Positions 1 to 11,179 of a DNA stretch of 64,000 nucleotides are shown piece by piece; the first letter of the stretch is position 1, and the number at the start of each line of letters is the position of its first letter. Made by a program: the position numbers and the translations under genes. The notes beneath the pieces are model-generated. The model did no database searches and was not told the DNA's origin. It saw only the letters and a program-made list of their open reading frames with translations. The stretch comes from Porphyra umbilicalis (Eukaryota > Rhodophyta > Bangiophyceae > Bangiales > Bangiaceae), in assembly GCA_002049455.2 (NCBI GenBank), contig KV918776.1, forward strand, positions 62,001-126,000. The letters are read 5' to 3'.

Positions 1-698
1 ACTCCGCAGCCACACGTCACTGCCGAGGCGTTGCGGCCCGCAACCGCCCGCCGCCCCTGTCTCGCCGCCAGTCCCTGGCGCCTTCGGCCGACCGGGACTA
101 GCCCGCGCTGCCTGTGGCCGCGAAGGCACACGAGCAGGCCCTTCCGGCGACGCCGGGCGCGCTGCGGCCGGCCGTCCCGGCAAGCCGGAGTCATCGCGGC
201 TGTCACCGGTGCCCCCTGCCGTCGCCACCTTTGCAGCCACGCCGCCGCCGGTCCGCCGCGCCTACCATCCCAGTGGCGGCCTCCGACACCACCGCCCCCC
301 CGCGGCGTCGACAGCGGAGTCGGCCAGGTCCGTCGCCACGGCCTCGATCTACAGCGGCCGCGCCCACTGTCGCCCGGCCCCCTTTTCCTTCCCCTCCCGC
401 AGCTACCGCCATCTCTCCCGACACCACAGCCACCGCCAGCACCACCGCCACGCGAACGCCACGACTAGATTTGGGGCCAGCGCGCGGGCGGTGGGGTCGG
501 GGAATGGGCGCAGGCCGCCAAGGGTGCCCTTCGCGCCCGCAAATAGAGGCTGTTGGAGCCTCTCCTGCCCACGCCAGTGCTCTGGGGCCACTCATTAGAA
601 TCAAGGCCAGCGCCAACCAATCATTTTGCGGGAAACACATGAATACGAGAGCAGAACAATGCGCACATTGCTCATATCCCACGAAAGTCGTATCATAA
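1..698. other. GC-rich low-complexity stretch, no gene assigned
   Basis: Very GC-rich sequence with open frames on both strands whose translations are only Pro, Arg and Ala rich. No domain, start context or splice signal can be supported. The overlapping open frames are what GC-rich DNA gives by chance. Confidence 0.5.
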
Positions 699-2715
699 CA
701 CCTCGCCGCAGGGCAGAACCACGGTCAGCGGCAGAGTCCCTCTGATGATGTGGCAAAGATGAGCGGCGACAGCAAATCAAGAGCCGAATATTTCTGCATG
801 ATTGCTATGCTGTACACTGCGGGTCGGTATTTCATCGCCGGGATAGTCCATACTTTGCCGGCTTGTAAATCTATAACGAGTAGAGGCGAAAGAATGTTTT
901 AAGATAGCCATGAAAAGGTCGTGAGAGATGGCCTGAGCGCGATTCGGAGGATTATGTGAACAATAGTTCCGTGGATCAGAGAGAATCTTATCTTTCATAT
1001 TGCCCGATTCTCGAGTGACCACTGTGATTCGGCAGTTCATCACTACAGTTCGTGGACTCATTCAGCGGATCACATGCAGGACTGTTTCCGGGATCGTTCC
1101 AGAAGCAGTGTCATCCTGACCCGCAGATCATCTCGAGGACTGTCCCCCGAGATAAAGGTGAGGGGTTGTTCAACTGCTAGTCTGAATGCCTCTTCCGCAA
1201 ACACATTGTCTGCCTATTCCGGCAACAGCGTGAACAAAAACCATTTGACACTCCCTCCGTTCAGACCAATGCCCATGGTGGAGTCTGACGTATCACTCAT
1301 GGGATTGTGTATTCTGGTGCCAGTGCTTCTGACATGTATAAAACCAGGGGGTTGCGAGTTCGGGACGGGCTGTGTCAGGACGATAGGGGACGAGATTGCC
1401 ACTGAGCTGAACACGAAGTTTCTGCGCGTGAAGGAGACTCAATCATTGAAAAATCGGGACTGGGTGCGTCCGGCACTTCAAGGCAGTCTCGATGAGCCAG
1501 ATGACGCATGTGTACCCAGTTCCCATCCCATCTTAGCCGGGAAACAGCGTGTCGGTCGCACGACTACCAAGTCCAATTGATGCTCCCACTGCACACGTTT
1601 CGTGGCCCAGGAGCGACGCCCCATGGGCTGGTCTTGCTCTTTGATCGGTTGCGGCAGACCCTCCTCACGAATTTACTTAAAGTAGCCCACGCTATAATCT
1701 ACGATCGAGTCCTTGAGACAGAAATCTATATCAATCTTGCGCATTTGGTCACTCAATCTATAACGACGATCCTCAGGATTATTGTACTCCCACGCCGAAA
1801 CAGTCCTGAGCACGACTCCCAGGATGATTTTACTCTCACTTCACGACCGTTCTCCGCTCGATTCGCAGAACAATTCGAACCATCGAATGAGAATGATTCT
1901 TCATGAGCGTGTGGCAGCAACCTCGCCGGACAATTGCCGAATCTACCGGTGCTGGTGTGATGATGATTCCCAGTGAATATCGGTGCAGATGGTCTTCGAG
2001 CACTTCTGAAATGCACTACGGGCTCTGTCCGCGAGATCAACAAAAAGTGGGCCTAACTTGACCGCATGATCAATGTGCGACAGTTCTGCGCGCCGTCGGT
2101 GGGCGTGTTCTAATTTGGAAGTCCGCAGATCTCAGAAATCGGGGACAAAACGTTGTGTACAGCGGCGGTGCAGAATCGTCCTCATTGGGTCTGATTCCAT
2201 CATTTCACGATCTCAGATGCGGGCCGCGATCCGGCAAACAGTGCATCGCCGATCGATTCCGCTACACTTGAGATTGACGAAGTAAGGCGCATCGCGGCGA
2301 GACGGGGCGACTCGGTCCTCAGAGTAAGTCCATTACAACTTAGCAACAACCTTCATATTCAAGTTGTTGTACTTATGGCGGCCACCGTTGAGACCGTCGG
2401 CGGTTTTGCCATCGCGCTTCGTTGGTTACTTTCAAGTAATTTGATGGCGAGACAGTGTGGTTCCCCATCGAAACCGCAGCCTACGACTGGGAATGGCCCG
2501 TCGGGGATCTGGCGAAACAATCATTCGGATCGGAAGGCATGTCCAACGGCAAATACAAAAAAAATCAAGCTGACACGGCCAAGTCTCAGGCTTGTGTATC
2601 ACTGTCATGATGCAATTTTACGTATTCAGGAGAAGTCTCGCCCCTGGTGCACTCAGGCGAGATCCGTGTCAGCACGGAATGGTGAGGACAGTAGCAGACC
2701 GGCCTCCACCGTCTA
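699..2715. other. AT-richer gene-free stretch, probably decayed repeat
   Basis: Base composition drops clearly in GC against both flanks. Only short open frames without recognisable motifs are present. It may be an old inactivated element, but I see no terminal repeats or target duplications that would prove it. Confidence 0.4.
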
Positions 2716-2750
2716 ACATCTTCTGCTTTGGGGACACTTCTCATCGCGGC

Positions 2751-2778
2751 AATGCGATGGCGGAATCGCCATCGCATT
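2751..2778. repeat. Perfect hairpin, 12-bp arms
   Basis: AATGCGATGGCG is followed by a 4-nt centre and its exact reverse complement, then a short T run. The arms pair perfectly. It could be a folding element or the tip of a foldback transposon; no function can be assigned. Confidence 0.75.
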
Positions 2779-3050
2779 TTTGATCGCACACGTCTCATCG
2801 CACAGCCATTCGCAATCGTCCTGTTTCGAGACACGTGCAAATTGAGGCGATTTTCGATCTGGGCCCCGAATCGGGCATACAGCGCATCGGGGACGTTTTC
2901 GCTGCAATGAAGATCGAAGCGGCGATGCGCATCTGGAGATGCAGAAACGGTTTGGTCTTCTTTTGCGAATTTGAAACGACAGTCGCGCTTCACAGAAATA
3001 GTGTCGAGACGGTCCCGGTCGGTGATGGGTGACGCGGCTGATTCGGATCA

Positions 3051-3235
3051 CGCGACCACTGGAGCGGCCGTTTTTTTCCATGCGCTGCGGCGGTGGCAGG
3101 GCGGGCAGCGCGGCGCGGCGCGGCAGCGCGGCGGCGTCGCGGCGGCGCGGCGGCGCGGTGGCGCGGCGGCGGCGCGGCGCGGCGGCGCGGCGGTGCATGA
3201 AAAGAAACGGCGCGGCGCGACGCGGCACGGCGCTG
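3051..3235. repeat. GCG/GGC low-complexity tract
   Basis: An almost uninterrupted run of GCGGC and GCGCGGC units about 180 bp long. All frames are open and give only Ala, Arg and Gly. It is simple-sequence DNA, not coding evidence. Confidence 0.85.
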
Positions 3236-3542
3236 TCTTGGCGGCCGCGTCCTCGGGGCACCAAAACATGACATTCATGAAACCAGCCAGGCGCTACCAC
3301 GGCGCCACCATGACTACCCACGCGGAGCAGCTCTGCGCCATAAAACAAAGCAAACAATGCATGCACACCCGCACAAAAAACAAAATGCCAGCCGCCGCCG
3401 AAGGGGGTCGCGGCATTGTCGCGCACTCGAACTACAGCTGCGGCAGCGCACGGCCGGGGTCGGCGCCATCTACAAGCACCAGACCCAGGTGCGGCGCCGC
3501 GTCCGAGGCCTGCGTCGGGAGCAGTCGGCGGACCTTGGCCAA

Positions 3543-4052
3543 TCACAGCGGGAAGTGACCGGCACCGACGGCTGCGCCACGCGTGGAATAATGGGTGCCA
3601 GCGACTACCTCAAGCGCTTTACGCACCTTGGTCACCACAAGCGCAAAGTGGCCAAGTCTCGCGCTAACGACGCGCCCGCTCGTTGGTCCGTCAGGCTGCT
3701 GCACACGACCGGAGGCACCGATCGACATGAACAGCTTCGAGAGGGCGTCAAGACACGACTTGCGCCCACGGGGCTTGAGGCAAAAGTCATCATTCTCGAG
3801 GAGTTCCTCGGGACGCTCGGGCGTCAGGTTCTTGAGCTCGTAGCCCAAGCTCTTGAAGAACTCCGTAATGATAAGCCAGGTCCACATCCGGTGCAGCTGG
3901 GGCTTGACCCGCGACGCCAGGAGGGAGATGCGCACGTTTGAAAAGATGGTCGGGTTGCGACGGCTCGACCGCCGGATGAACTGATTCAGCCACTCTTCCG
4001 CCTTCTTCATGACCTGCCTCTGCACCGACTCCACAGACACGACGAGAGTGTC
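3543..4052 (-). pseudogene. In-frame extension downstream of a TAG
   Basis: Directly after the TAG at 4053-4055 the same frame runs on: DTLVVSVESVQRQVMKK and then about 150 more codons, including a helix-like stretch (EEWLNQFIRRSSRRN) and LTPERPEELLEND. The first two thirds look protein-like and the tail looks degenerate. Either the TAG is a recent nonsense mutation or readthrough codon, or this is an independent fragment. No family recognised. Confidence 0.4.
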
Positions 4053-5960
4053 CTAGTTGTCGTCGGAAGAAGAGAACGCCAGTACCGTCTCGACGGCGAT
4101 GGCAAAGTCTCCCACAAGTACCTCGCGGTATGCTTTCTGCAGTGCTCCAAAAGTCAAAAGAAAAGATGCAGCAAGAATGAACAAGAACAGAAACAAAGTG
4201 TGGTGGGCCAGAACAAAGACAGCGGTTAGCACGATGCAATCACCGCGTCCCAACACACTGTCCCACAAGAGGAACTCAACCCTCTGTCTCCTCCCACACC
4301 TTGGTTTCCCCTCAAGTGGCCACCCCCCGCCCAACCATGCCCGCGAGCCACAAGAACGTACAGTGACAAGCTTGAGAAGCTTCTCCTTTTCAGCTGTCTC
4401 CTCATGCTCCGTGGCGGCGCTGACGAGCTTGCCGAGCTCTACAGCGCGCTTGAGGCTGTCAAGAAGCGTCTTTTCAAGCTTTGCCAGCTTGGTCATGTTC
4501 TGCTGAGACAGCTGGACGTCCGTGTCAATTTTGACTTTGAGACTGACTAAGGTCGTCTTCAAAGCCTCGATCGAGGCCTCCATCGCGGCCACGTCGACAC
4601 GCTCGCAGCGAGCAGCCTGCCACACGGCATTCTCGAGGATGGCAGCACGGCGCTTCCAGCGCGCGCCCGTCCCCAAAGCCGCTGCCAGCGGGTTCACCGT
4701 GGCCTGCTCGGCAGCAGTGGTAGGGTTCTGCACGTCGGCCCACGTGGGGTCTGGGAAAGCGGCGCCTATGCGGCGTGTGGCGCCATCGTTCGTCTCCGCA
4801 CCGCTGCCAGGCGCCACAGCGCTTGCATGTGCAGCGCTGTTCAACGCCCGAAAGACCGAAGCCTCTACGGCGCTGCGGCCCATGGTGGTAGCCGTCGCAC
4901 GAAGCGTCACGCGTCGCACAGGCGCTGAAATCACTTCCTCGACCAGAAGCAAGCCACGTCGCGCCGGACGGGACGCCCCCGACTTGTCCATGGCACTGCC
5001 AGCTGCACCTGCTGAGGGGACAGACGACCCTTTTCCCACATCAGGAGAAGAAACGGCCCAAGCGTCGATTCGTGAGGTAGGGGGAGCTAGAGACGCAGCC
5101 GTCGACGCTGCCCCGTCGGCGGTTTCAGCCGTGGCACACGGCAGCACCGGCGTTGCCACCGCAGAGGCGTCAAGGACTGCGCTACGGCGCGCCTCAGCCG
5201 TCGGCAGCCCGGTCATCATCTCCGTCACCCGCAGCATTGGCATATTGTGCTTGCGGCGACGACAACCGAGCACCACGGATGACTCGGGACCCCCCACACG
5301 CGACGGGCGCTGCGCGGGAGCTTCTGCGGCCGGGGCGCGTCGGACAACACCAAAAGCAGTGCTCCCAAACTCACCCTCATGCGCCGGGCCCAGACCGAGG
5401 GCGGCGGCCACGGCAGTCGAGCCGTCCGCCATGGCCCCAAGGCTGGTTGCAAGACGCGAAGTCGATAAACGGCGGCACGAAGGCTCGGCCGGCGCACCAG
5501 GCGCCGCCGAACCGACCGGGTACGTAGGACCAGTGCGTACCATTGGCGCGTCGGGCCTTGCCGCTCGCACTACAGAGCCCGCGCCAGAGCCAGCTCGCGT
5601 CTCAGCGCCGACCACAAACACGCTGGTCGGCGCAGGCTTCCAGCGCGCCGCCTTGCCCGCGCTTTCCGCCGAGGACAGAGCTGTGGCCGCCGGCCTCTTT
5701 CCCTTGATGCCCCGCGTGGCTGCCGTCGGCATTGTCGACGGCGGCACATACTCGTCCACGTCGTCGCAGTCGGTCTTCGGCACGTCGCCCCCCCCCATCG
5801 ACGCCAACGTCATTGCCGCCCTTGCCGTGGCGCGAGCGTCCGTAGGAGACGTCACCACCGTCTTGTCTTGGTCCTTGTTGCGGGAGGCGACGGCTGCTCG
5901 GCGGAGCTCCAGCTTTTGGGCCCGATCATTGGCCGAGAGGGGCTTCATCGGTGAGGACAT
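4053..5960 (-). CDS. Spliced disordered/coiled-coil protein, function unknown
   Basis: Product not recognised. The chosen ATG ends at 5960; an upstream in-frame ATG ending at 6065 is also possible. The N-terminal ~450 residues are Ala, Ser, Thr and Pro rich and look disordered. Residues ~455-530 form a predicted coiled coil with regular Leu and Val spacing. An intron at 4137-4361 fits a GTACGT donor and a pyrimidine-rich acceptor ending CTGCAG. The last exon adds 27 residues ending FSSSDDN before TAG. The intron is 225 bp, divisible by three and stop-free, so its retention would add a hydrophobic segment. The reading frame stays open past the TAG for another 165 codons. It lies about 2 kb from, and divergent to, the transposase gene at 8078, so it could be a second transposon gene or a host gene. 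Confidence 0.55.
   Translation of the reverse strand: MSSPMKPLSANDRAQKLELRRAAVASRNKDQDKTVVTSPTDARATARAAMTLASMGGGDVPKTDCDDVDEYVPPSTMPTAATRGIKGKRPAATALSSAESAGKAARWKPAPTSVFVVGAETRAGSGAGSVVRAARPDAPMVRTGPTYPVGSAAPGAPAEPSCRRLSTSRLATSLGAMADGSTAVAAALGLGPAHEGEFGSTAFGVVRRAPAAEAPAQRPSRVGGPESSVVLGCRRRKHNMPMLRVTEMMTGLPTAEARRSAVLDASAVATPVLPCATAETADGAASTAASLAPPTSRIDAWAVSSPDVGKGSSVPSAGAAGSAMDKSGASRPARRGLLLVEEVISAPVRRVTLRATATTMGRSAVEASVFRALNSAAHASAVAPGSGAETNDGATRRIGAAFPDPTWADVQNPTTAAEQATVNPLAAALGTGARWKRRAAILENAVWQAARCERVDVAAMEASIEALKTTLVSLKVKIDTDVQLSQQNMTKLAKLEKTLLDSLKRAVELGKLVSAATEHEETAEKEKLLKLVTVRSCGSRAWLGGGWPLEGKPRCGRRQRVEFLLWDSVLGRGDCIVLTAVFVLAHHTLFLFLFILAASFLLTFGALQKAYREVLVGDFAIAVETVLAFSSSDDN
4137..4361 (-). 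other. Intron, in phase and open
   Basis: On the minus strand it starts GTACGTTC and ends CTTTTGGAGCACTGCAG after a T-rich tract. It separates a codon-complete coiled-coil exon from the final exon. Its open translation is strongly hydrophobic (FLFLFILAASFLL), unlike the polar exons around it, which argues that it is an intron rather than coding. Confidence 0.65.
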
Positions 5961-6065
5961 TGGGATGGAAAAAGCAGAGCGGGTAGGGGGCGGCCAGCGT
6001 GATGGACTTGAGTGAAGAACAGGGCGGAACAGGTTGGGTGAGTGAGCGGAGGGTTGGTGGAGCAA

Positions 6066-8077
6066 AAATGCTCGAGGCCAGGGCTCTTATACAGTCACAG
6101 GCGCGGCGAGAGTCGAACGGAGCCATCGCCCGCCGCGGTTTACCTGGGCAAGAGACGCGAGCTGAGGGTGCCCCTACACGCGTGGGACGCTTCATCCCTG
6201 AGACAGCTGCAGTGTCCCGCCTCGACGATCCCCGCAGAAACGTACCCCTCGTGGCATCATAGACCCCTCACAGCATCTTCAATGACCTTCCATCGACTAT
6301 ACGCTCGCTCACTGCGTGACGCGCTCCAGAAATGAGAGTCAGCTGCGAGTTTGTTTGGGACATGAGACGTGCGGGCTCACTCTACCAGTTGTACCACCAA
6401 AGGTGGATCCGGAAACGAGCGGCTCACAGCAGTGCGCGCGTCGCGGGACCGACGGCCGCAAAAAGAAACGTAGGCAACCCCCTCGACCTCCTTCCTCCCC
6501 AGACGTCATTGCCACAGCGGTTCACTAAACTCTTGGGCAGTAGCAGAAGCGAACGGACCGCATGGCCATGGAACCGCACGGGGCGGCGGACTCCCGAAAC
6601 TACCGTCCTGGGCGCACTCACTGCCGGAGTGAAGCACACGTGGAAAGCGTAGCGGCCGTTGCGGACGCAACGGCAAGGCGCTACATGGCCCGAGTGTAGA
6701 AGCGGTTCTCGGTGCGACGAGGGGCCGGAAACGAGCCAAGGTGTGTGGCTGTGAAGAGGACAGTGAGGTGTGTGACAAGCAGCGTGCGGTAACCGTCCGC
6801 AGTCACCACCACCGCTACAGGGGAAGCAGTGGGTGGGGCGTCTACACAAGGTCGGCAACCGCGAGGAGAGCGACGCACGGACATTGCGAAGGCAACAGCA
6901 ACGGCCTTTGGCACCAGCGCGCACCGTCAGCACGGGCGCAAGGACAGTCAAGTCATCCATTTGTTTGCCACGAGATCTTGTAATTGAAACTCACCGTCAA
7001 GCTCGGACGTACTACCATCATGAGCATGTGCTGCGACGCCGCCTTGTGTCACCGAGCGGTCCTCACTTCCTTCAAGATCATACTTCGAGGAGGACTGACC
7101 CACTGACAGGTGGACAGGTGTGTATGGAAACAAGTGGACGTCATGACTTGCGCGGACCTTCGTTCAAGTGGGAAGATCCGCGGATTTGATCCACGACCCC
7201 GGTGTCACGTCTGCCTCCAAGTCAAAGATCCGCGGGACGGGGCGAGACGTCCACCACCGAGTCGTCGACCGACACTTAGCCTCATCGCTACTGCGGCTGT
7301 GCTTGTGTGCGCTGACGCGTTCTCGTCCGTCAACTGGTGCACTCTTATGTCGCGCTTGTTGTTTCTGCCGCTCGGTCGCCCATCGCCGGCTATCGGCAGC
7401 CACTGTCCACCCGCTTCTCCACCCCCCCGTGTGCTCTTTCCCTGTGAGCCTCTTAGAGGCGAGTGTCTTTCGTGTTCGTTCGTCCATCGGCTTGCCTCGG
7501 CGGACGCTGTCCACCCACTCGGCAGCAAGTGCCTCTTTTGCGCTGTTCGAAGATGTTCCCTTCCTGTTACGCCCAAATGTTCTTCGCTATCGGACCCCAA
7601 TCGCCGATAATCGCCACCAGCGACCACAGGCAGCGTAGTGACGAGCAAGAACGTTGCACCTGTTTGACTGTCGTCTGATGGGGGGGGGGCGGTTCGTGTC
7701 GGGCGGGCCTCCTTGCAGCCCCTCTCCTCCTACCTGCCCTTGCTTCTGGGGTGTCTGCTCCCAATGCGCGTTGAAAACTGATGGCTACCTTCGCACACTA
7801 ATCACTCACGGCTCCCACGTGTGGTTGTGCTCGTCCTTTTACGTTGCTTTGCTCAACGTTGTTGTGTCTTCAGCCGCCCATTATGCCAGCATGAGTTTCT
7901 GTCGGAGGTCGGTGTCTCGACGCTGTTGCAGAGCCGGGGGGCCAAGCCACAGGGGCGTACTGCCCGATGAGGTGAGCTGATGCCAATGGGCGGAAATGAA
8001 GCCAGCAAGTTGGGGCGATGCCTTATCTTCGCTGTCGCGCGTTGTGGCGTCGGCCTCCGGCCTAGGCTCCAGCCGCG
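6066..8077. other. 2-kb intergenic region between divergent genes
   Basis: It lies between the minus-strand gene starting near 5960 and the plus-strand transposase ORF at 8078. Open frames here are short and overlap on both strands without motifs. Pyrimidine-rich stretches occur around 7710-7760. Promoters for both genes should lie here, but no clear TATA box or initiator can be defended. An unrecognised upstream exon of the transposase is possible. Confidence 0.4.
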
Positions 8078-10293
8078 ATGGATGGTGGTGGCCTCGGAGA
8101 TGGTTCAAGCTCTGCTGTGGATCCAGTCAACAGGCCCCACTATGGGCCATCTGCCTGCTCAGTGTGTGGCGTCGTGAAGGCCAATTCGCTTGCTATGCGG
8201 CGGCACACCATGTTCAGCCACCCGCACCTTGGTCGCAACCACAACCGGTGCCTTCCCCCACGGCAGCTTGGACCCGACCCGGGGCTGTCTCCGGAGCTGC
8301 TGCCACCTCCACCCGGCAACCCATCTCCGCCGATGCCCCCTACACCCGGCACCCCATTCCTGCCGCTATCTCCAACCCGCCCCCCCGCGCCAACCCCTTC
8401 CTCGTTGGCTGGTCTTTTTGACATAGCCGGCAGTGAGGGAGCTGATGATGGGCGCCTGAAAACGTACCTGTCTGACTGGGCGGCTCAACAGGCGGCTGCC
8501 ACTCGGCAGGCGAGCTCCGCGGCTGCTCCACGATCTGCGGCTGCAAGGCCGCCATCTCGAGGAAATGTGCCGCGTCATGAAGAGCCTGTAGTGGCGCTTG
8601 GCGGCTCCTGCGCTTCGACCGAGGCTCGCACACAATACGAATGAATTGGTGACGCCAGGCGATGCGAGCCAGCGCTGGAGCAGCGGCCTCTGGCTAAGCC
8701 TGGTCTCTTCAACACCCCAATTTTGACGGAGTTGCAGAGCCTCTTCCACGACATTGGCGGCTCCGGGGCGTCGCTCGCCGACCAGACGCGTATCTTCGAG
8801 TTCCTTGTTAAGTACGACGAGGCCATCGCTGAGTCCATGAAAGCCGGGGTCAACGGTGGCAGCTGTGCCGTGCCGGCGGCTGGCGGACAAACGACCAGCG
8901 TCGGTACGCCGGCTGGTGTTGTGTCGAAAAACACGAGCACAGCGGCGAGCGGCGGATCCAGCAGCAGCGGCATGGCGGCAAGTGGGAGCTACACCAACAA
9001 CGGCGCGAAGGCGGGCGCCACGCCTACCAACAATGGCATGGAGGCGGGCGCCGCATCGACCGACAGCCACACGGCGTCAGGCACCGCGTTCATTAACACC
9101 AGCTCGGCGGCGGGCACTGAGCCGCCGCGGACAACCGGCAACCCTGGCGCGCCTTTCAGGATCACGCACGTCTTCCGCAGCACCAACGCCTTCCGTAACG
9201 CATTACGCGACGACTTAGACAACGCGGTGTTGGCAGCTGGATGGAAAAAGTGCAAGATGGTGCAGGGGGGCGTGGAGTATGTGGCGTACTTTCGTTGCGC
9301 CCTTGCCGTGGCGTTGAGAGCGTTGCGTGGTGCGGGCCAAGTCCAGATGCGGCGCAACGACGACGAGGTTGGTGACCGGCGAGAGCACCCCATTGATGAA
9401 GCGGCGTTCAAGGAGCACCAAGCCGCCATTGACGCCATCTCTGGTGCTCCTGGTTTTGTGCTCGGTTTTTACGGGTACAGTGATGCCAGCTTGCTCTCGT
9501 GGTCAGGTGGTAAGTCGCGGCCACTCTCCTCGTCCATTCCTTTCTGCGTTCATTGTGTCTCTTGCTGTCTAGTGCTCTTCTTGTGACAGACCCGGGTCTA
9601 CATATCCCGTGTATCGTGTGGAAATTTTACAGGTCTTGACACTGAAGTTGCATACGTGCGTGCGCCCTCATTGTTGTTTCTCCTCCGTTCGCCACGTCTG
9701 ATTCGGCAGCTGACTACCTTTACACCGTGCGCGTCAGGGTTGTGAACGACGTCACGGGCCGTGCCGAGTGGCACACAATTGCGTACGTCCCATTTGTACG
9801 CAAGCTGAAGAAGCCTGGTGCCGCGGAGAAGGCCAAAGGTCGCCGCTGGGGAGTCCTGCAGAGAACGCTAATTCTTGCCTTCCGTGAGGCCATATCTGCG
9901 AGCCACAAGGGCGTTGAGTTGGGTGAGACGATCAGTGGCTTCTCGCTCGCCTTTTTTCGTGTCCTGCTGTACTCGTGCGATCAGCCGGAAGAACGTGCGG
10001 TGCTGTGTATGAAGGGTAGGGACTGTGCGCGCCCCTGCTCCAATTGCGAGGTGCTCACCGAGCATGCGTGCACGTCACGCAGTGTTGACGCTGCCGACCG
10101 GCAGGTAATCAGCACCGTCGAGGGCCGGATGGGGGCCACCACGTTGCGGCTGACTGGTCGGAAGCGTCCGCGGCGTGTCATCCTCGAGACCCAATCGAGC
10201 AACAACGCCTTCATCCCGGCGTTAGCGTGCATGGTCGGGCTCACCACCGCCCCGCACCACCTGTACAAGATGATTGCGCTCGACCCGTTACAT
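8078..10293 (+). CDS. Plavaka/KDZ-like DDE transposase A, N-terminal exons
   Basis: Starts at ATG 8078. Residues ~26-50 form a C2H2 zinc finger, C-X2-C-X12-H-X4-H (CSVC...HTMFSH), likely for DNA binding, followed by a Pro-rich linker. In-frame TGA at 8642-8644 is flanked by protein-like sequence in the same frame. After the intron at 9510-9709 the core reads YSDASLLS (likely first Asp), VRVRVVNDVTG, then a Cys cluster C-X6-C-X3-C-X2-C (CMKGRDCARPCSNC), then YKMIALDPLH (likely second Asp). This order resembles Plavaka/Kyakuja-Dileera-Zisupton transposases of the CACTA group; the assignment is from remembered motifs, not a search. The exon ends at 10293, before a splice donor. Confidence 0.65.
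9510..9709 (+). other. Intron of transposase A
   Basis: GTAAGT donor after WSG and acceptor ATTCGGCAG after a T-rich tract. Splicing joins SWSG to ADYLYTVRVRVV in one frame. The first catalytic-type Asp motif lies 9 codons upstream. Length 200 bp. An alternative acceptor (ATTTTACAG near 9632) exists but gives a less continuous frame. Confidence 0.7.
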
Positions 10294-10298
10294 GTAAG

Positions 10299-11035
10299 CA
10301 GGGGTTGTCAGAACACGGGTTTTTGGCCGTATCCCGGCCAGAATACGAATACAGTGCATTCTCGTTATAACGTCCACGAATACAAGAGACTTATGCGAAC
10401 CAAAACCGAAGTTGGCGTAGATCATATGCGCGCTGGGTTACAAATTGAGGCGCCAGATGCCGTTCAAAAGCCATGGCTTCTGGAGCGGACCGCCTCTGGC
10501 AGTTCCAAATTTGGTGGTGCGGGGCCTGGTGGTGTGGGACAGTTCGGCTCCATATCAGACAATGTGAGGACGGAGTGAGCCGACAGGGAACGGTCTCAGA
10601 ATCCAGACCGAGAAAAGGCGCTGGGGCAGTGGGGGACGTTGCCAGATAATTTATTATGATCGTGACAACGCCCTTCACGGTCCAATCGCACGCGACAATA
10701 CTGAAAGGAAGCCTCGAAAGCCGAGCGGCCGCAGCATAGTTCGAAGGCTCTAAATCTCTTCAGCGAATCGGATACAAGGGACTGTAAACTTCAATCTGGC
10801 AGATTTATGTGAATCAGGGTGGACGTTATAACGAGAATGCATTGTATAATCCAGAATATGTCGCATAATATTCGTCCATGATTGTCCATTGAAGAAAAAA
10901 AGACCACCTATGGGATGCCCTGGACGCCACAATGTCAATATCCCGAGCTGTTCGGGCAATATGATGTCGGATGAGGTCGTTTTGTTTGCAATTACAGTAG
11001 CCCCGGATATCGGATATTCATCCTGACAACCCCTG
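10299..11035. mobile_element. Non-autonomous hAT-like element 1 (MITE-like)
   Basis: Terminal inverted repeats CAGGGGTTGTCAG and CTGACAACCCCTG are flanked by a perfect 8-bp target duplication CATGTAAG (10291-10298 and 11036-11043). CAGGG-type ends with 8-bp duplications are diagnostic of hAT elements. A subterminal inverted repeat of about 24 bp occurs at ~10354-10379 and ~10822-10847. The 737-bp interior has no transposase. It sits exactly at a splice donor of transposase A and so lies inside the intron. Confidence 0.9.
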
Positions 11036-11179
11036 CATGTAAGTTATCGCTACACCTCATGGCGAGCAGTGAGTGTCCCATTCGGTTGTTTTCTTGAGCA
11101 AAGGTGAGCTTACCACCGCATGCCCGGCTTTTCCTTTCCTTCGTGCGTTGCTGCCTCTTAGTTTCCTCTCCCTGTGTAG

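Noticed and set aside
31..698. Overlapping 130-195-codon frames at the window start
   Set aside because: Low-complexity Pro/Arg/Ala translations in three or more frames at once; no motif or homology within the window.
3029..3280. Arg/Ala-rich frames across the GCG tract
   Set aside because: Simple-sequence DNA; any frame is open.
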